Source: Alphaproteobacteria bacterium (GTDB lineage: Bacteria; Pseudomonadota; Alphaproteobacteria; Micavibrionales; Micavibrionaceae). Taken from it: DNA of 64,000 nucleotides. Made by a program: the position numbers and the translations under genes. This document shows, piece by piece, positions 18,177 to 26,483 of the stretch. Within the stretch, counting starts at the first letter, position 1, and every line of letters starts with the position of its first letter. The DNA is taken from assembly GCA_009995595.1 (NCBI GenBank), contig JAACPE010000001.1, forward strand, positions 372,001 through 436,000, written 5' to 3'. The notes below the pieces were generated by a model. The model was not told the DNA's origin. It worked only from the letters and a program-made list of their open reading frames with translations, and made no database searches.

Positions 18177-19016
18177 ATGGTAGAGCCAGATCTAAAACCT
18201 GCAATACAAGGAAAACGACGCGCTGTGAGCGATTTTGTAGAGGGCACAGCGTTTGTAAGATTCATTGTTGTGCTTATTCTGATTAATGCCGTGACCTTAG
18301 GTTTGGAAACAAATAAAGATATTATGGCAAGTTATGGCTCTATTGTTTATGTTATAGATAAATCAATTTTGGCAGTTTTTGTCTTTGAGTTGCTGCTCAA
18401 ATTTTATGCTTATCGTTTGGGATTTTTCAAATCTGGCTGGAATGTATTTGACTTTATTATTGTTGGAATTGCCGTTCTGCCAGCAAGTGGCTCATTTGCC
18501 GTTCTTCGTTCTTTGAGGATTTTGCGTGTTTTACGTTTATTGTCAGTTGTGCCGCAAATGCGCCGTGTTATCAGTGCGATTGGCTATTCAATACCTGGAA
18601 TGATGTCGGTTATCAGCGTTCTTCTTATCATCTTTTATGTATCCGCAGTTTTAGCGACAAAGCTTTTCGGCATGCACCCAGACCCACAAATGCAAGAATG
18701 GTTTGGAACAATAGGGGCCTCTGGTTACACCTTGTTCCAAATTATGACATTAGAGAGTTGGTCGATGGGGATTGTGCGCCCAACTATGGAAATATATCCG
18801 TTGGCTTGGATATTCTTTGTTCCTTTTATCATTATCACCAGCTTTGCTGTGCTTAACTTATTCATTGGTATTATAGTTGATGCCATGCAAATGGTTCAGG
18901 TAGAGCCCCGTGAGCAAGACAAAGCAGAGATTAAAGAGTTTACCCGCGACGAATTACAAGAGATTCATAAGCGTTTTGACCTCTTGCAAAAGGAAATACA
19001 AGACCTTAAGAAGTAG
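18177..19016 (+). CDS. Voltage-gated sodium channel, NaChBac/NavAb type
   Basis: 279 residues from the ATG at 18177; the open frame reaches back into the tRNA, which cannot be coding. One subunit of six transmembrane segments: S1-S3 at about residues 25-110, S4 with repeated arginines (VLRSLRILRVLRLLSVVPQM), S5, pore loop, S6 (IITSFAVLNLFIGIIVDAMQ). The selectivity filter reads TLESWSM, identical to that of the structurally solved NavAb and very close to NaChBac, which marks sodium selectivity. The C-terminal tail (EPREQDKAEIKEF onward) is a probable four-helix coiled coil. It works as a homotetramer in the inner membrane. The CHAP lipoprotein begins 5 bases after its stop. Confidence 0.93.
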   Translation: MVEPDLKPAIQGKRRAVSDFVEGTAFVRFIVVLILINAVTLGLETNKDIMASYGSIVYVIDKSILAVFVFELLLKFYAYRLGFFKSGWNVFDFIIVGIAVLPASGSFAVLRSLRILRVLRLLSVVPQMRRVISAIGYSIPGMMSVISVLLIIFYVSAVLATKLFGMHPDPQMQEWFGTIGASGYTLFQIMTLESWSMGIVRPTMEIYPLAWIFFVPFIIITSFAVLNLFIGIIVDAMQMVQVEPREQDKAEIKEFTRDELQEIHKRFDLLQKEIQDLKK

Positions 19017-19021
19017 TTTCT

Positions 19022-19525
19022 ATGAAAACATATATTTTTAGCGCCCTGTTAGCGCCTATCATTTTGCTATCAGCATGTAGTACCGTTGAGCAAGCAGGAT
19101 CACAAAAGTCATTTTATAAAATTTCCGAACAAATGCAGTGTGTTCCTTACGCACGGGAAGTATCAGGGATTTCAATCTACGGTGATGCCCATACATGGTG
19201 GGGACAAGCCGCAGGTAAATATAGCCGTGGGGCGCTCCCAAAAGTTGGGTCTGTCATGGTTTTATCCAAAACATCCCGTCTCAAACATGGTCATTTAGCG
19301 GTTGTCAAACGCGTTGTGAATAGCCGCAAAATTGAGGTTGAACATGTCAATTGGGGCGATGATATGAAAACACGCAAAATGATTTATAAGGCCATGCCTG
19401 TGATTGACGCCTCCGATAATAATGATTGGTCTTCGGCCCGCTTTTGGCATTACCCAACGAGCACGTTTGGGAGCGCTTATCCCGTTAGTGGTTTTATTTA
19501 TAAACCGATGAATAATGAAACCTAA
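19022..19525 (+). CDS. CHAP-domain lipoprotein (probable peptidoglycan amidase/peptidase)
   Basis: 167 residues. MKTYIFSALLAPIILLSAC is a lipoprotein signal with lipobox LSAC, so the protein is tethered to the cell envelope. The rest fits a CHAP (NlpC/P60-like) domain: the putative nucleophile Cys in MQCVPYAREVSG, the conserved DAHTWWGQAAGKY, and the catalytic His in LKHGHLAVVKRVVNSRKIEV followed by EHVNWG. CHAP enzymes cleave peptide bonds in peptidoglycan or glutathionylspermidine. It follows the sodium channel by 5 bases, and the GST gene starts inside its last codons (11-base overlap), so the three may be one operon. Confidence 0.82.
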   Translation: MKTYIFSALLAPIILLSACSTVEQAGSQKSFYKISEQMQCVPYAREVSGISIYGDAHTWWGQAAGKYSRGALPKVGSVMVLSKTSRLKHGHLAVVKRVVNSRKIEVEHVNWGDDMKTRKMIYKAMPVIDASDNNDWSSARFWHYPTSTFGSAYPVSGFIYKPMNNET

Positions 19526-20141
19526 TCCGCTTTTATATAGTTACCGCCGATGCCCCTACGCGATGCGGGCGCGGCTGTGCCTTGTGAGTGCACAAATTCA
19601 ATGTGATGTAATTGACGTTGATTTCAAAAATAAACCTGCACATATGCTCAGTATATCACCCAAAGGCACTGTTCCTGTTTTACAAACCCCTACGGGTGAG
19701 GTGATTGATGAAAGCCGCGCCATTATCATCTGGGCGCTCTCACAGCATAATCCAGAAAACTGGTTTGATTGTGATAAACATCTGGCGGATTCACTTATTG
19801 ATCAAAATGATGGGGCGTTTAAGGCCGCGCTTGATCGGTATAAATACCCTAATCGTTTTCCTGATGAAGATTGCTTCAATGCGCGCGAGAGAGGCTTAGA
19901 GTTTCTATCAATCCTTAATGACCATCTTTCAACGCAAGCTCAGTTAATGGGCGATAAGGTTACAGTTGTTGACATTTGTATCTTCCCGTTTATTCGTCAA
20001 TTTGCAAATGTTGATATATCATGGTTTGAAAGCCTTGATTTAAAACCATTGCAGGCTTGGCTCAATGGCCACCTAAACAGCGCTCGTTTTAAATTTATCA
20101 TGAAAAAACAGACACAAAACCCTTCCTTATTGTTGCCATAG
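19515..20141 (+). CDS. Glutathione S-transferase family protein
   Basis: 208 residues in the standard GST layout. The N-terminal thioredoxin-like domain (residues 1-80) holds YSYRRCPYAMRARLCL, with a CPYA motif in the active-site position, and the cis-Pro region KGTVPVLQTPTGEVIDESRA. The all-helical C-terminal domain follows (VTVVDICIFPFIRQFANVDI). The CPYA motif suggests a Cys-type class (omega- or beta-like, with thiol transfer or deglutathionylation) rather than a Tyr/Ser conjugating class. The start overlaps the lipoprotein gene by 11 bases. The substrate is unknown. Confidence 0.88.
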   Translation: MKPNPLLYSYRRCPYAMRARLCLVSAQIQCDVIDVDFKNKPAHMLSISPKGTVPVLQTPTGEVIDESRAIIIWALSQHNPENWFDCDKHLADSLIDQNDGAFKAALDRYKYPNRFPDEDCFNARERGLEFLSILNDHLSTQAQLMGDKVTVVDICIFPFIRQFANVDISWFESLDLKPLQAWLNGHLNSARFKFIMKKQTQNPSLLLP

Positions 20142-20211
20142 CCGTAGTAACTTTTTCGTGTCTAAGACGAATAATAGGTGCTTAGATAATAAAGCAGGAA
20201 GGCAGTTTTAA

Positions 20212-20910
20212 ATGATCAAAATTCACGATAGAGATTTACGCGGCAAAACCCAAATTGGTTGGCTGGATAGTGCGCATGCATTCTCATTTGGTCATTTTCA
20301 AGATCCTGCGCGGATGGGTTTCAAATCGCTGCGCGTATTTAACGATGACCGCGTTATCGGCGGCGCGGGGTTTTCACCACATAGCCACGCTAACATGGAA
20401 ATCATAAGCTATGTTCTTGACGGGGCGCTCGCGCATAAAGACAGCACAGGGACGCAAGGCGTTATTAAGCCCGGCGATATTCAGCGCATGAGCGCAGGAT
20501 CAGGTATAGAGCATTCAGAATATAATGCGTCAAACGATAATCCTGTTCATTTCCTGCAAATTTGGATTTTGCCAGAGGAGAAAAATATTACGCCTAGCTA
20601 CGAGCAAAAGAATGTCACTGATAAAATAAAGCGTAATCAGTTTGTTCTTGTCGGTGACCGTCATGGTACGGACGGCGCTGTGACTATTCATCAGGATGTA
20701 AAAATGTTTGTCGCCCATATTGATGCGGGTGCAGAGATTAAGCATTCTTTTGAAAAAGGGCGCGGTGGATATATGCATCTTGCGCGCGGCCAAATCACCC
20801 TTAATGGAGAAACCCTTAAAGAAGGCGATAGTGCTGAGATAACTGAAAAAGACTTTGTAACTATCAAAGGCGCGGCCAATTCTGAAATCATTTTGTTTGA
20901 TATGATTTAA
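20212..20910 (+). CDS. Pirin family protein (bicupin)
   Basis: 232 residues of pirin/YhaK type with two cupin barrels. The N-terminal cupin has the metal-ligand pattern FSPHSHANMEIISYVLDG and a later conserved HSEYN in AGSGIEHSEYNAS; LRVFNDDRVIGGAGF is a family marker. The second cupin, with HSFEKGRGGYMHLARG, is more divergent. E. coli YhaK and YhhW are iron-binding relatives, YhhW with quercetinase activity in vitro; the physiological role is unclear. The stop codon interlocks with that of the convergent DUF4197 gene in a shared TTAA (20907-20910). Confidence 0.9.
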   Translation: MIKIHDRDLRGKTQIGWLDSAHAFSFGHFQDPARMGFKSLRVFNDDRVIGGAGFSPHSHANMEIISYVLDGALAHKDSTGTQGVIKPGDIQRMSAGSGIEHSEYNASNDNPVHFLQIWILPEEKNITPSYEQKNVTDKIKRNQFVLVGDRHGTDGAVTIHQDVKMFVAHIDAGAEIKHSFEKGRGGYMHLARGQITLNGETLKEGDSAEITEKDFVTIKGAANSEIILFDMI

Positions 20911-21731
20911 GAGTTTTTTGAACCAAATACTTTCTTCAATAAATCCGTCGTGTGCCTTACGGGGTCGCGGCGGATTTCTCTTTCCTGCTCCCCAAGGTAA
21001 AAGAAAATACCATCAATGCTTTTATCTAAAACATAGTTTGTCAAATCGCCTTTGATATCGGGGGCGAGGGCGGTCGCAAAGGGAATATTGCTATAGCTTG
21101 CGACCATTTTATCATAAGATTGCACTACGCCTGCCTGCGCTATGGCGTTATTAATGAAGGGGCGCATTTTGTCGGCTAAAAGGGCTGACGTTTTACCTTC
21201 GAAATACTGCGTTGCTGAATTATCAGGACCTTTATAGATACTCATGACATCGTTAAAACTCATATCCGAAATGGCCGTTAAAAAAAGCTCTTTGGCATGC
21301 GGCGTTGCGATTTCGGCGGCGCGATTAAGGCGCGTCTCTAAGTCATCCATCAAATGCGACATGCCGACTTTTTTCATCAGGCTCTGCACTTTGGCTAGGT
21401 TTTCTGGCAAAGGGATTTTAATTTTTGGGTCTGCAAGAAAGCCATTTGTTTTCCCTAATTGCCCAACGACTTCATTTGTTCCTATGCTCAACGCTTGTTT
21501 GAAGGCCGAGGATATTTCTTGATTGGTCAGTCCCGCGACGTTACTTGATCCAAAATCAAATATTTTACCAATAGAAACGCCAATGTCTGAGCCACCAGAA
21601 CCTATAGAGCCTCCAACGCTGCCAATAACAGATTTGCTACTTTGTACCACTTTTGCGCCCGTTTCGGACATCTGACAACTGCTCAGCGTTATAAGGGCAA
21701 AAGTGGGGAGGAGGGCTACAAAATATCTCAT
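20907..21731 (-). CDS. DUF4197 family lipoprotein
   Basis: 274 residues from the ATG at 21731, which gives a lipoprotein signal (MRYFVALLPTFALITLSSC, lipobox LSSC); an upstream in-frame start at 21791 would bury it. The body matches DUF4197: LTNQEISSAFKQALSIGTNE, KIPLPENLAKVQSLMKKVGM, ATQYFEGKTSALLADKMRP, and a C-terminal GDLTNYVLDKSIDGIFFYLG plus EREIRRDPVRHTTDLLKKVFG. Function is unknown; members are widespread in Proteobacteria as probable outer-membrane lipoproteins. A low-complexity Gly/Ser stretch (GSVGGSIGSGGSDIGVS) follows the lipid anchor. Convergent with pirin through a 4-base TTAA overlap. Confidence 0.87.
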   Translation of the reverse strand: MRYFVALLPTFALITLSSCQMSETGAKVVQSSKSVIGSVGGSIGSGGSDIGVSIGKIFDFGSSNVAGLTNQEISSAFKQALSIGTNEVVGQLGKTNGFLADPKIKIPLPENLAKVQSLMKKVGMSHLMDDLETRLNRAAEIATPHAKELFLTAISDMSFNDVMSIYKGPDNSATQYFEGKTSALLADKMRPFINNAIAQAGVVQSYDKMVASYSNIPFATALAPDIKGDLTNYVLDKSIDGIFFYLGEQEREIRRDPVRHTTDLLKKVFGSKNS

Positions 21732-21913
21732 AACCGCAAAATACACCCCAACAGCGCTAAAAAGCGATAAGTGATTGACAAATACCCCCAAATCCTTATA
21801 AATCCGCGTATTCCTATGAAAAGAGTTGCGACTCTTGTTGTAGCAGGCCTTTAAGCCTTCTCAATCCATAACGGCAATTAGGACAATAAACGAACCTTAA
21901 AAAGGACTATAAA

Positions 21914-22531
21914 ATGAGTGAGAAACGCCCAAAATCCAAATATAAAATCGACCGCCGTTTAGGCTGTAACCTATGGGGTCGTCCAAAATCACCTTATAAC
22001 TTGCGTCAAACGGCCCCTGGTATGCATGGTGCGCGCCGTGCAAAGCCGACAGATTATGGTATCCAGCTTTTTGCCAAGCAAAAACTTAAGTTTTACTATG
22101 GTAACATCGGCGAGCGTAAATTCCGCCGCTATTTTGCTGAGGCAAACCGTATGCGCGGTGATACAGGTCAAAACCTTATTGGTCTTCTTGAACGTCGTTT
22201 AGATGCCGTTATTTACCGTGCCAAATTTGTTCCTACTGTTTTTGCAGCGCGCCAAGTCGTTAGCCACAAACACATCACAGTGAACGGCAAAATTATCAAT
22301 ATCCCATCTTATCTAGTTAAAGAAGGTGATGTGATCGAAGTGCGTGAAGTTGGTAAGAAAATGGCCCTTATTGTTGGTGCTGCTGATCTCCCTGAACGCG
22401 ATGTTCCTGAATATATTGATGTAGATCACAAAGCGCTTAAGGCGACGTTCCTTCGCACGCCGCAGCTAGAAGATGTACCATATCCATCAGAAATGCAGCC
22501 ACAGCTTATCGTCGAGTTTTACTCACGATAA
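21914..22531 (+). CDS. rpsD: 30S ribosomal protein S4
   Basis: 205 residues, normal for S4. It nucleates 30S assembly by binding 16S rRNA and takes part in decoding fidelity; in enterobacteria it is also a translational repressor. The N-terminal domain has [20 protein letters not shown] without a zinc-binding Cys cluster. The S4 RNA-binding domain is clear: [58 protein letters not shown] precedes the ATG. A small stem (AAGAGT/ACTCTT, 21821-21836) lies about 80 bases upstream; a regulatory role is only possible. The gene stands alone, with a terminator directly after. Confidence 0.97.
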   Translation: MSEKRPKSKYKIDRRLGCNLWGRPKSPYNLRQTAPGMHGARRAKPTDYGIQLFAKQKLKFYYGNIGERKFRRYFAEANRMRGDTGQNLIGLLERRLDAVIYRAKFVPTVFAARQVVSHKHITVNGKIINIPSYLVKEGDVIEVREVGKKMALIVGAADLPERDVPEYIDVDHKALKATFLRTPQLEDVPYPSEMQPQLIVEFYSR

Positions 22532-22585
22532 AAAAGCTTTATTTCATGGGTTTAGCCCTGATATTTTCAAAAAATTAACAAAAAG

Positions 22586-22607
22586 CCGCCCAAAGGGGCG
22601 GTTTTTT
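22586..22607 (+). terminator. Intrinsic terminator of rpsD
   Basis: A GC-rich hairpin CCGCCC (22586-22591) and GGGCGG (22596-22601) around AAAG, followed by TTTTTT and preceded by A-rich sequence, 55 bases after the rpsD stop. Confidence 0.92.
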
Positions 22608-22650
22608 ATGGTGTGAGTGGTATAAAAGCAAATAAAATCAATGCGTTAAT

Positions 22651-22680
22651 TTGTTTTTAATAGTCATAATCTATTATAAT
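22651..22680 (+). promoter_or_regulatory. Predicted promoter placing transcription start at the protease ATG
   Basis: TTGTTT (22651-22656), an 18-base spacer and a perfect TATAAT (22675-22680). Only six bases separate the -10 box from ATG at 22687, so transcription should start at or within two bases of the start codon. GTTAATTTGTT at the -35 side recurs before the paralogous protease at 24012. Confidence 0.6.
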
Positions 22681-22686
22681 GGAATT

Positions 22687-23967
22687 ATGGCAGGGCACGA
22701 TGAAATTACCATAGATAGACCCGATGTTGTGACATCTGATATGGCTGTGGAACAATCACGTGCAGGCTTTAACATTCTTGACCAAATTGTTAAAAACCCC
22801 CAAGGGCAAATATCCCCCGAAGATGTTGAATCAAATTTAGGAACTAAAGATTCTCGCGTGCTTATTACAGAAAGCATGGAGATATTTGAGTCAGTTTTGA
22901 GTCTTAATGAAAATTGCACGGCTACAATTGTTCAGATTGAAGGATATGCGGTTGAAAATGGCGGAACAATTGCTGTAACGGCTGCGCATTGTGTTGATGA
23001 ATACGCGGGCGATGAGCTCACTTTATATGGCAGTTTTGTTAATGATGACGGTGCAGTTGAGAGGTTCACAAGGCAATCTAGTCAAGTTTGGGTTCATCCT
23101 TTTCATGGTGATTTTAATCGGGCGTTTGATCCTGGAACGGTTAATTCTAGTGCCGATGTCGCCTTTATATATTTTGATGAACAAACGCCGCCTTTAGTCA
23201 CGCCAGCAGAATTTGTGCCAATAGACGTTGATGGCGTTGTCATTGACTTGGCCCAAGCCATAGAAACTGAAGCTGAGTTAGGAAATTTAACCGTTGAAGA
23301 ACTGATAAATAAATATGAACAAGGTTTTATAAGAGACTATGAAGACCTTGTTGTTCCATCAGAAGGTTTTTCAGGTGACCAAGTAGGGCTTACTGCCGAC
23401 CCAAGAGCAATGATTCTGGGAATGAACGGTTCTCAGACTATTACTACAGATGCCGACTATGCCCAAGGAGCCAGTGGTGGGCCTAACTACTTAGGTGTAA
23501 CAGCTGATGATGGCGTTGTTGAGATTCAAAGAAATGCTGAGGGCCAACCGCGAATTTTTGCTGTTAATAGTGCGGGACAGGGGGCATCCAGCGAAAACCC
23601 CAACCCAGATGAGGCCTATGTCACGGCTCTAAAACCAGAATTTCTGAATACCGTGCCTTTCTTAAATCCTGTATATGATGATGGAGCAGTGTGTGAAACG
23701 CAAACAGGTATTATTAATAACCCAAATGGGGCAAATATCCGATATGGTGATGGGGAGATTTTTCAGACTTTAATACCTGATCGTAACGGCCCCTCAGCAT
23801 TGCCTTGGGGGGTAGAAGTTGATATTCACTCGGTAACCGAAAATTATTTAGGGGAGCAGTGGGCTCTCGTTACAGGGCCGAATGGTCGTACAGGCTATGT
23901 GAACTCTGATTTAATTAACGCTAACGAACAACGATGTTCTATTCCACTAAATGCGCCGTCTCCATAG
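22687..23967 (+). CDS. Trypsin-like serine protease with C-terminal SH3-like domain
   Basis: 426 residues from the ATG at 22687. The chymotrypsin-type triad is complete: His in VTAAHCVDEY (about residue 100), Asp in SSADVAFIYF (about residue 157), Ser in YAQGASGGPN (about residue 263). After residue 335 a bacterial SH3-like domain is likely (GANIRYGDGEIFQTL, GEQWALVTGPNGRTGYVNS), which in other enzymes binds cell-wall peptides. No signal peptide is seen from this start; a TTG at 22651 would add a short hydrophobic lead but lies in the promoter. No ribosome binding site is present, so a leaderless mRNA is predicted. It is followed 44 bases later by a paralogous protease. Substrate unknown. Confidence 0.8.
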   Translation: MAGHDEITIDRPDVVTSDMAVEQSRAGFNILDQIVKNPQGQISPEDVESNLGTKDSRVLITESMEIFESVLSLNENCTATIVQIEGYAVENGGTIAVTAAHCVDEYAGDELTLYGSFVNDDGAVERFTRQSSQVWVHPFHGDFNRAFDPGTVNSSADVAFIYFDEQTPPLVTPAEFVPIDVDGVVIDLAQAIETEAELGNLTVEELINKYEQGFIRDYEDLVVPSEGFSGDQVGLTADPRAMILGMNGSQTITTDADYAQGASGGPNYLGVTADDGVVEIQRNAEGQPRIFAVNSAGQGASSENPNPDEAYVTALKPEFLNTVPFLNPVYDDGAVCETQTGIINNPNGANIRYGDGEIFQTLIPDRNGPSALPWGVEVDIHSVTENYLGEQWALVTGPNGRTGYVNSDLINANEQRCSIPLNAPSP

Positions 23968-23977
23968 TGCAATTTTA

Positions 23978-24006
23978 TTTACATAAATATGTTAATTTGT
24001 TATAGT
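23978..24006 (+). promoter_or_regulatory. Predicted leaderless promoter of the second protease
   Basis: TTTACA (23978-23983), a 17-base spacer and TATAGT (24001-24006), five bases before ATG at 24012. GTTAATTTGTT (23991-24001) overlaps the -10 region and matches the box upstream of the first protease. Confidence 0.6.
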
Positions 24007-24011
24007 CTTTC

Positions 24012-25160
24012 ATGAATTTTAAAAGTAGATGGAATAATATGTTAATATATGACAAGGCGTCCATTGTCATCAACATTGGTATTACCCTTCCCACTGCTAT
24101 TTATCTTGCACATATGATCATGAGTGATTCTTTAATGGGCTCAGGTGATACCAATATTCGTCTTGCCTCAAGTGTAGGGCCACATGATAATCGCGTCGAA
24201 GTCGACCCATTAAATGATATTTTTGATACAGTAGGGCGCTTATTAGCTTCAGGCTCAGCATGTACATTTACTAAGATAGATATGGCTCATTTTACACCGC
24301 TGAATGGAGGTAATGTTCTTTTGACGGCGATGCATTGTTTGCCAAAGAATGACAGCACGTCAATAAGTGTTCAGGGTGAATATGTTGACGATTTAGGTAA
24401 TGAAGTTACCTACCAAGCAAGCGTGACAGAGGTTTGGAAACATCCATTTTATAACGACTATAGGCAAATTGTTGGAGCAGAAGATTCACTCTATACGCCT
24501 TATGATATTGCTCTTTTATATGTCCCTGCAGGAACTCCGCTTGATAATGTAGAGCCCGCAATCTTTCATCCCTATAATTTTGAACAAAGTGAATATAACA
24601 ACCGCGCAGGGATGCGTGTGGCTTCAGTGGGATATTCTGCAGATTTTAATGCGCTTGCATGGGATCCTGATTGCCAAATCGAAGTAGATCGATACCAAGA
24701 TGTTATATCAAATTGTGATATTACATCAGGTGCCAGCGGCGGGCCAGTAGCAGACATTTTAACGCAGGCTTCTACGAAACTAAATGTTCACTTTGTAAAT
24801 GGTGGAGCTTCAACGGGGACAGACAGTGCTCTCCATTCTTATCTTGATGAACGCTTTGTAAATACTGTGGAATTTGTAACCTCAGATAGGGACAATACGC
24901 TTACCTGTGCAACAGTTAATACGATGACGTCACAACGTCGTTACATGGGCCCTGGGACAGAGTATCAAGTCTTGCGAGCGCGTGATAATTTCAACACTGC
25001 AGCCCCGTTATATCCGAACCATTTTGTTGTCACATATGGTGAGGTGAACATAGGCGGGCAGTCTTGGACAATGACGGGCGCTATTGATAATGTGGGAGCA
25101 ACTGAGTTTAGAATGGGATATGTTCCAACACGTGCTTTAGTGCCAGCGGCATGCCCTTAA
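24012..25160 (+). CDS. Trypsin-like serine protease, paralogue, membrane-anchored or secreted
   Basis: 382 residues. An N-terminal hydrophobic segment (ASIVINIGITLPTAIYLAHM, about residues 16-35) may be a signal anchor. The triad is complete: His in LLTAMHCLPK (about residue 109), Asp in YTPYDIALLYV (about residue 165), Ser in TSGASGGPVA (about residue 243). The C-terminal part (RRYMGPGTEYQVLRARDN, then MGYVPTRALVPAACP) looks like the same SH3-like tail as in the upstream paralogue. The shared VWxHPFxxD stretch (VWVHPFHGD and VWKHPFYND) also supports common descent. There is no ribosome binding site and a -10 box lies five bases upstream. The stop abuts that of the convergent M48 gene with no spacer. 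Confidence 0.82.
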   Translation: MNFKSRWNNMLIYDKASIVINIGITLPTAIYLAHMIMSDSLMGSGDTNIRLASSVGPHDNRVEVDPLNDIFDTVGRLLASGSACTFTKIDMAHFTPLNGGNVLLTAMHCLPKNDSTSISVQGEYVDDLGNEVTYQASVTEVWKHPFYNDYRQIVGAEDSLYTPYDIALLYVPAGTPLDNVEPAIFHPYNFEQSEYNNRAGMRVASVGYSADFNALAWDPDCQIEVDRYQDVISNCDITSGASGGPVADILTQASTKLNVHFVNGGASTGTDSALHSYLDERFVNTVEFVTSDRDNTLTCATVNTMTSQRRYMGPGTEYQVLRARDNFNTAAPLYPNHFVVTYGEVNIGGQSWTMTGAIDNVGATEFRMGYVPTRALVPAACP

Positions 25161-26027
25161 TTATAATTTGTCGGGAGCTTTAAATTGTTGAATAGATTTT
25201 GTTTCTAACACTTCAAGGTTTCTTTGTTTTATAATTTCTTTCAGCACATTAATACGCTTTTCGCTATCGGGATGCGTGGACATGATGGTTGGAATATAAT
25301 CAGTAATACCATTATCCAAAGCCATGATCGCCTCAAAGAATTCTGTTGCACCGCCAGCGTGGCCATAAACGCCTATCAATGCTTCAAGGCCAGTATAGTC
25401 AGCCTCTTGTTCGTGGTGGCGGGAATAGCTCAGCTCCCCCAATCCAAAGACACCAGATAAAGTGGTAAGCACCCCTTGATCTTGCCCCGCAAGTAAAGCA
25501 GAGATTGCAAGTCCTGCAAAACCAAAACCCATGCCGCGCAAATGATCACGGTTTTTAAAATGCCCCAACTCATGTCCGAGAACAAAAACGAGGGCGTTTT
25601 CGGTTTTTAAACTATCCAAAAGTCCCCGTGTGACAACGATAGTGCCACCTGGAAGTGCAAAGGCATTGGGATCAGCTTCATTACTCAGCAGGACACGAAA
25701 ATCATATCCCTCAGGTTTAATTTCATCAGGAATTTTATTAAACAAACGCTGCACATATTGTTGAGCAGGGTCTTTATTTTTTCCCTTTGCATCTATGCTG
25801 ATGTCACGGCTAACGTATTGCTGTGTTATGCCTAATTTATTCCACAGCCATATTTCACGCTCTACTGACATGCGCGTAATAAAAAATTCAAGAGTGATAC
25901 CGATGATGAGATAAATCGCTCCAATAATAAGAAGCGTTTTTGTAAGGAGAACAAAAAATTCTTTCAGTGGATGCTCGTCTGATAAATTTACAGTGTCATC
26001 AAAATGTGTAGGCTGGAATTTGCTCAT
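25161..26027 (-). CDS. M48 family metalloprotease
   Basis: About 288 residues from ATG 26027; ATG 26051 or TTG 26054 are possible and none has a clear ribosome binding site. A transmembrane segment (LLIIGAIYLIIGITLEFFIT) lies near residues 25-45. The zinc site HExxH is in FVLGHELGHFKNRDHLRGMG, and the third ligand is probably the Glu in HHEQEADYTGLEALIG. The region PNAFALPGGTIVVTRGLLDS is typical of the HtpX/BepA/Oma1 superfamily. Such enzymes act in envelope or membrane protein quality control. It is the last of four minus-strand genes after the trmJ-like and two YbjQ-family genes, overlapping the preceding one by about 29 bases. Confidence 0.88.
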   Translation of the reverse strand: MSKFQPTHFDDTVNLSDEHPLKEFFVLLTKTLLIIGAIYLIIGITLEFFITRMSVEREIWLWNKLGITQQYVSRDISIDAKGKNKDPAQQYVQRLFNKIPDEIKPEGYDFRVLLSNEADPNAFALPGGTIVVTRGLLDSLKTENALVFVLGHELGHFKNRDHLRGMGFGFAGLAISALLAGQDQGVLTTLSGVFGLGELSYSRHHEQEADYTGLEALIGVYGHAGGATEFFEAIMALDNGITDYIPTIMSTHPDSEKRINVLKEIIKQRNLEVLETKSIQQFKAPDKL

Positions 26028-26481
26028 TTGAATTTGTGACGACGCTTTCATCAAAACTGTTTAAATAAATGGCTGTCCCATAGGCAATAGACTCAACTTG
26101 TGTTTTACCGATTTTGGAAAATTGTATTCGTGTACATACAACCATGTCGGCGCCAATAGCTTGTTCGCGCATGCGGATGATTGCTTCGCGGCGGGCTCGA
26201 TCAGTTAAGCTTTCGAAGGCGGAAATCCGTCCCCCAAAGATAGAGAGAACACCGCCTAAAAACATTTTAAAACGATCTGCCGCAATTACGCAGCTACCAT
26301 GCACAAACTCAGTGCGCTGTGCTTTTGATAAATCCATTGTTTTAAACTGATCGACAACGTAAGGTTGATTAATTAACGCTGCCTCACGGGCACGAATGCG
26401 CTTGAAGTGGTTTTTTTCTGCAATAGAGCCAGTGATGTAGGCTATAAATAAAAAACCAAATATAATAATAAGATCAATCAT
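25999..26481 (-). CDS. Membrane-anchored YbjQ-like (DUF74) protein
   Basis: 160 residues. MIDLIIIFGFLFIAYITGSI is an N-terminal membrane segment. Residues about 60-145 resemble the YbjQ/DUF74 fold: GSCVIAADRFKMFLGGVLSI, FGGRISAFESLTDRARREAI, and GADMVVCTRIQFSKIG. It is more divergent than the small YbjQ gene just upstream, which starts and stops next to it (2-base gap). The YbjQ family is often called heavy-metal binding, but this rests on weak evidence; a pentameric fold is known. The tandem of one soluble and one membrane-anchored version ahead of an M48 protease suggests a membrane-associated function. Confidence 0.68.
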   Translation of the reverse strand: MIDLIIIFGFLFIAYITGSIAEKNHFKRIRAREAALINQPYVVDQFKTMDLSKAQRTEFVHGSCVIAADRFKMFLGGVLSIFGGRISAFESLTDRARREAIIRMREQAIGADMVVCTRIQFSKIGKTQVESIAYGTAIYLNSFDESVVTNSNEQIPAYTF

Positions 26482-26483
26482 CC

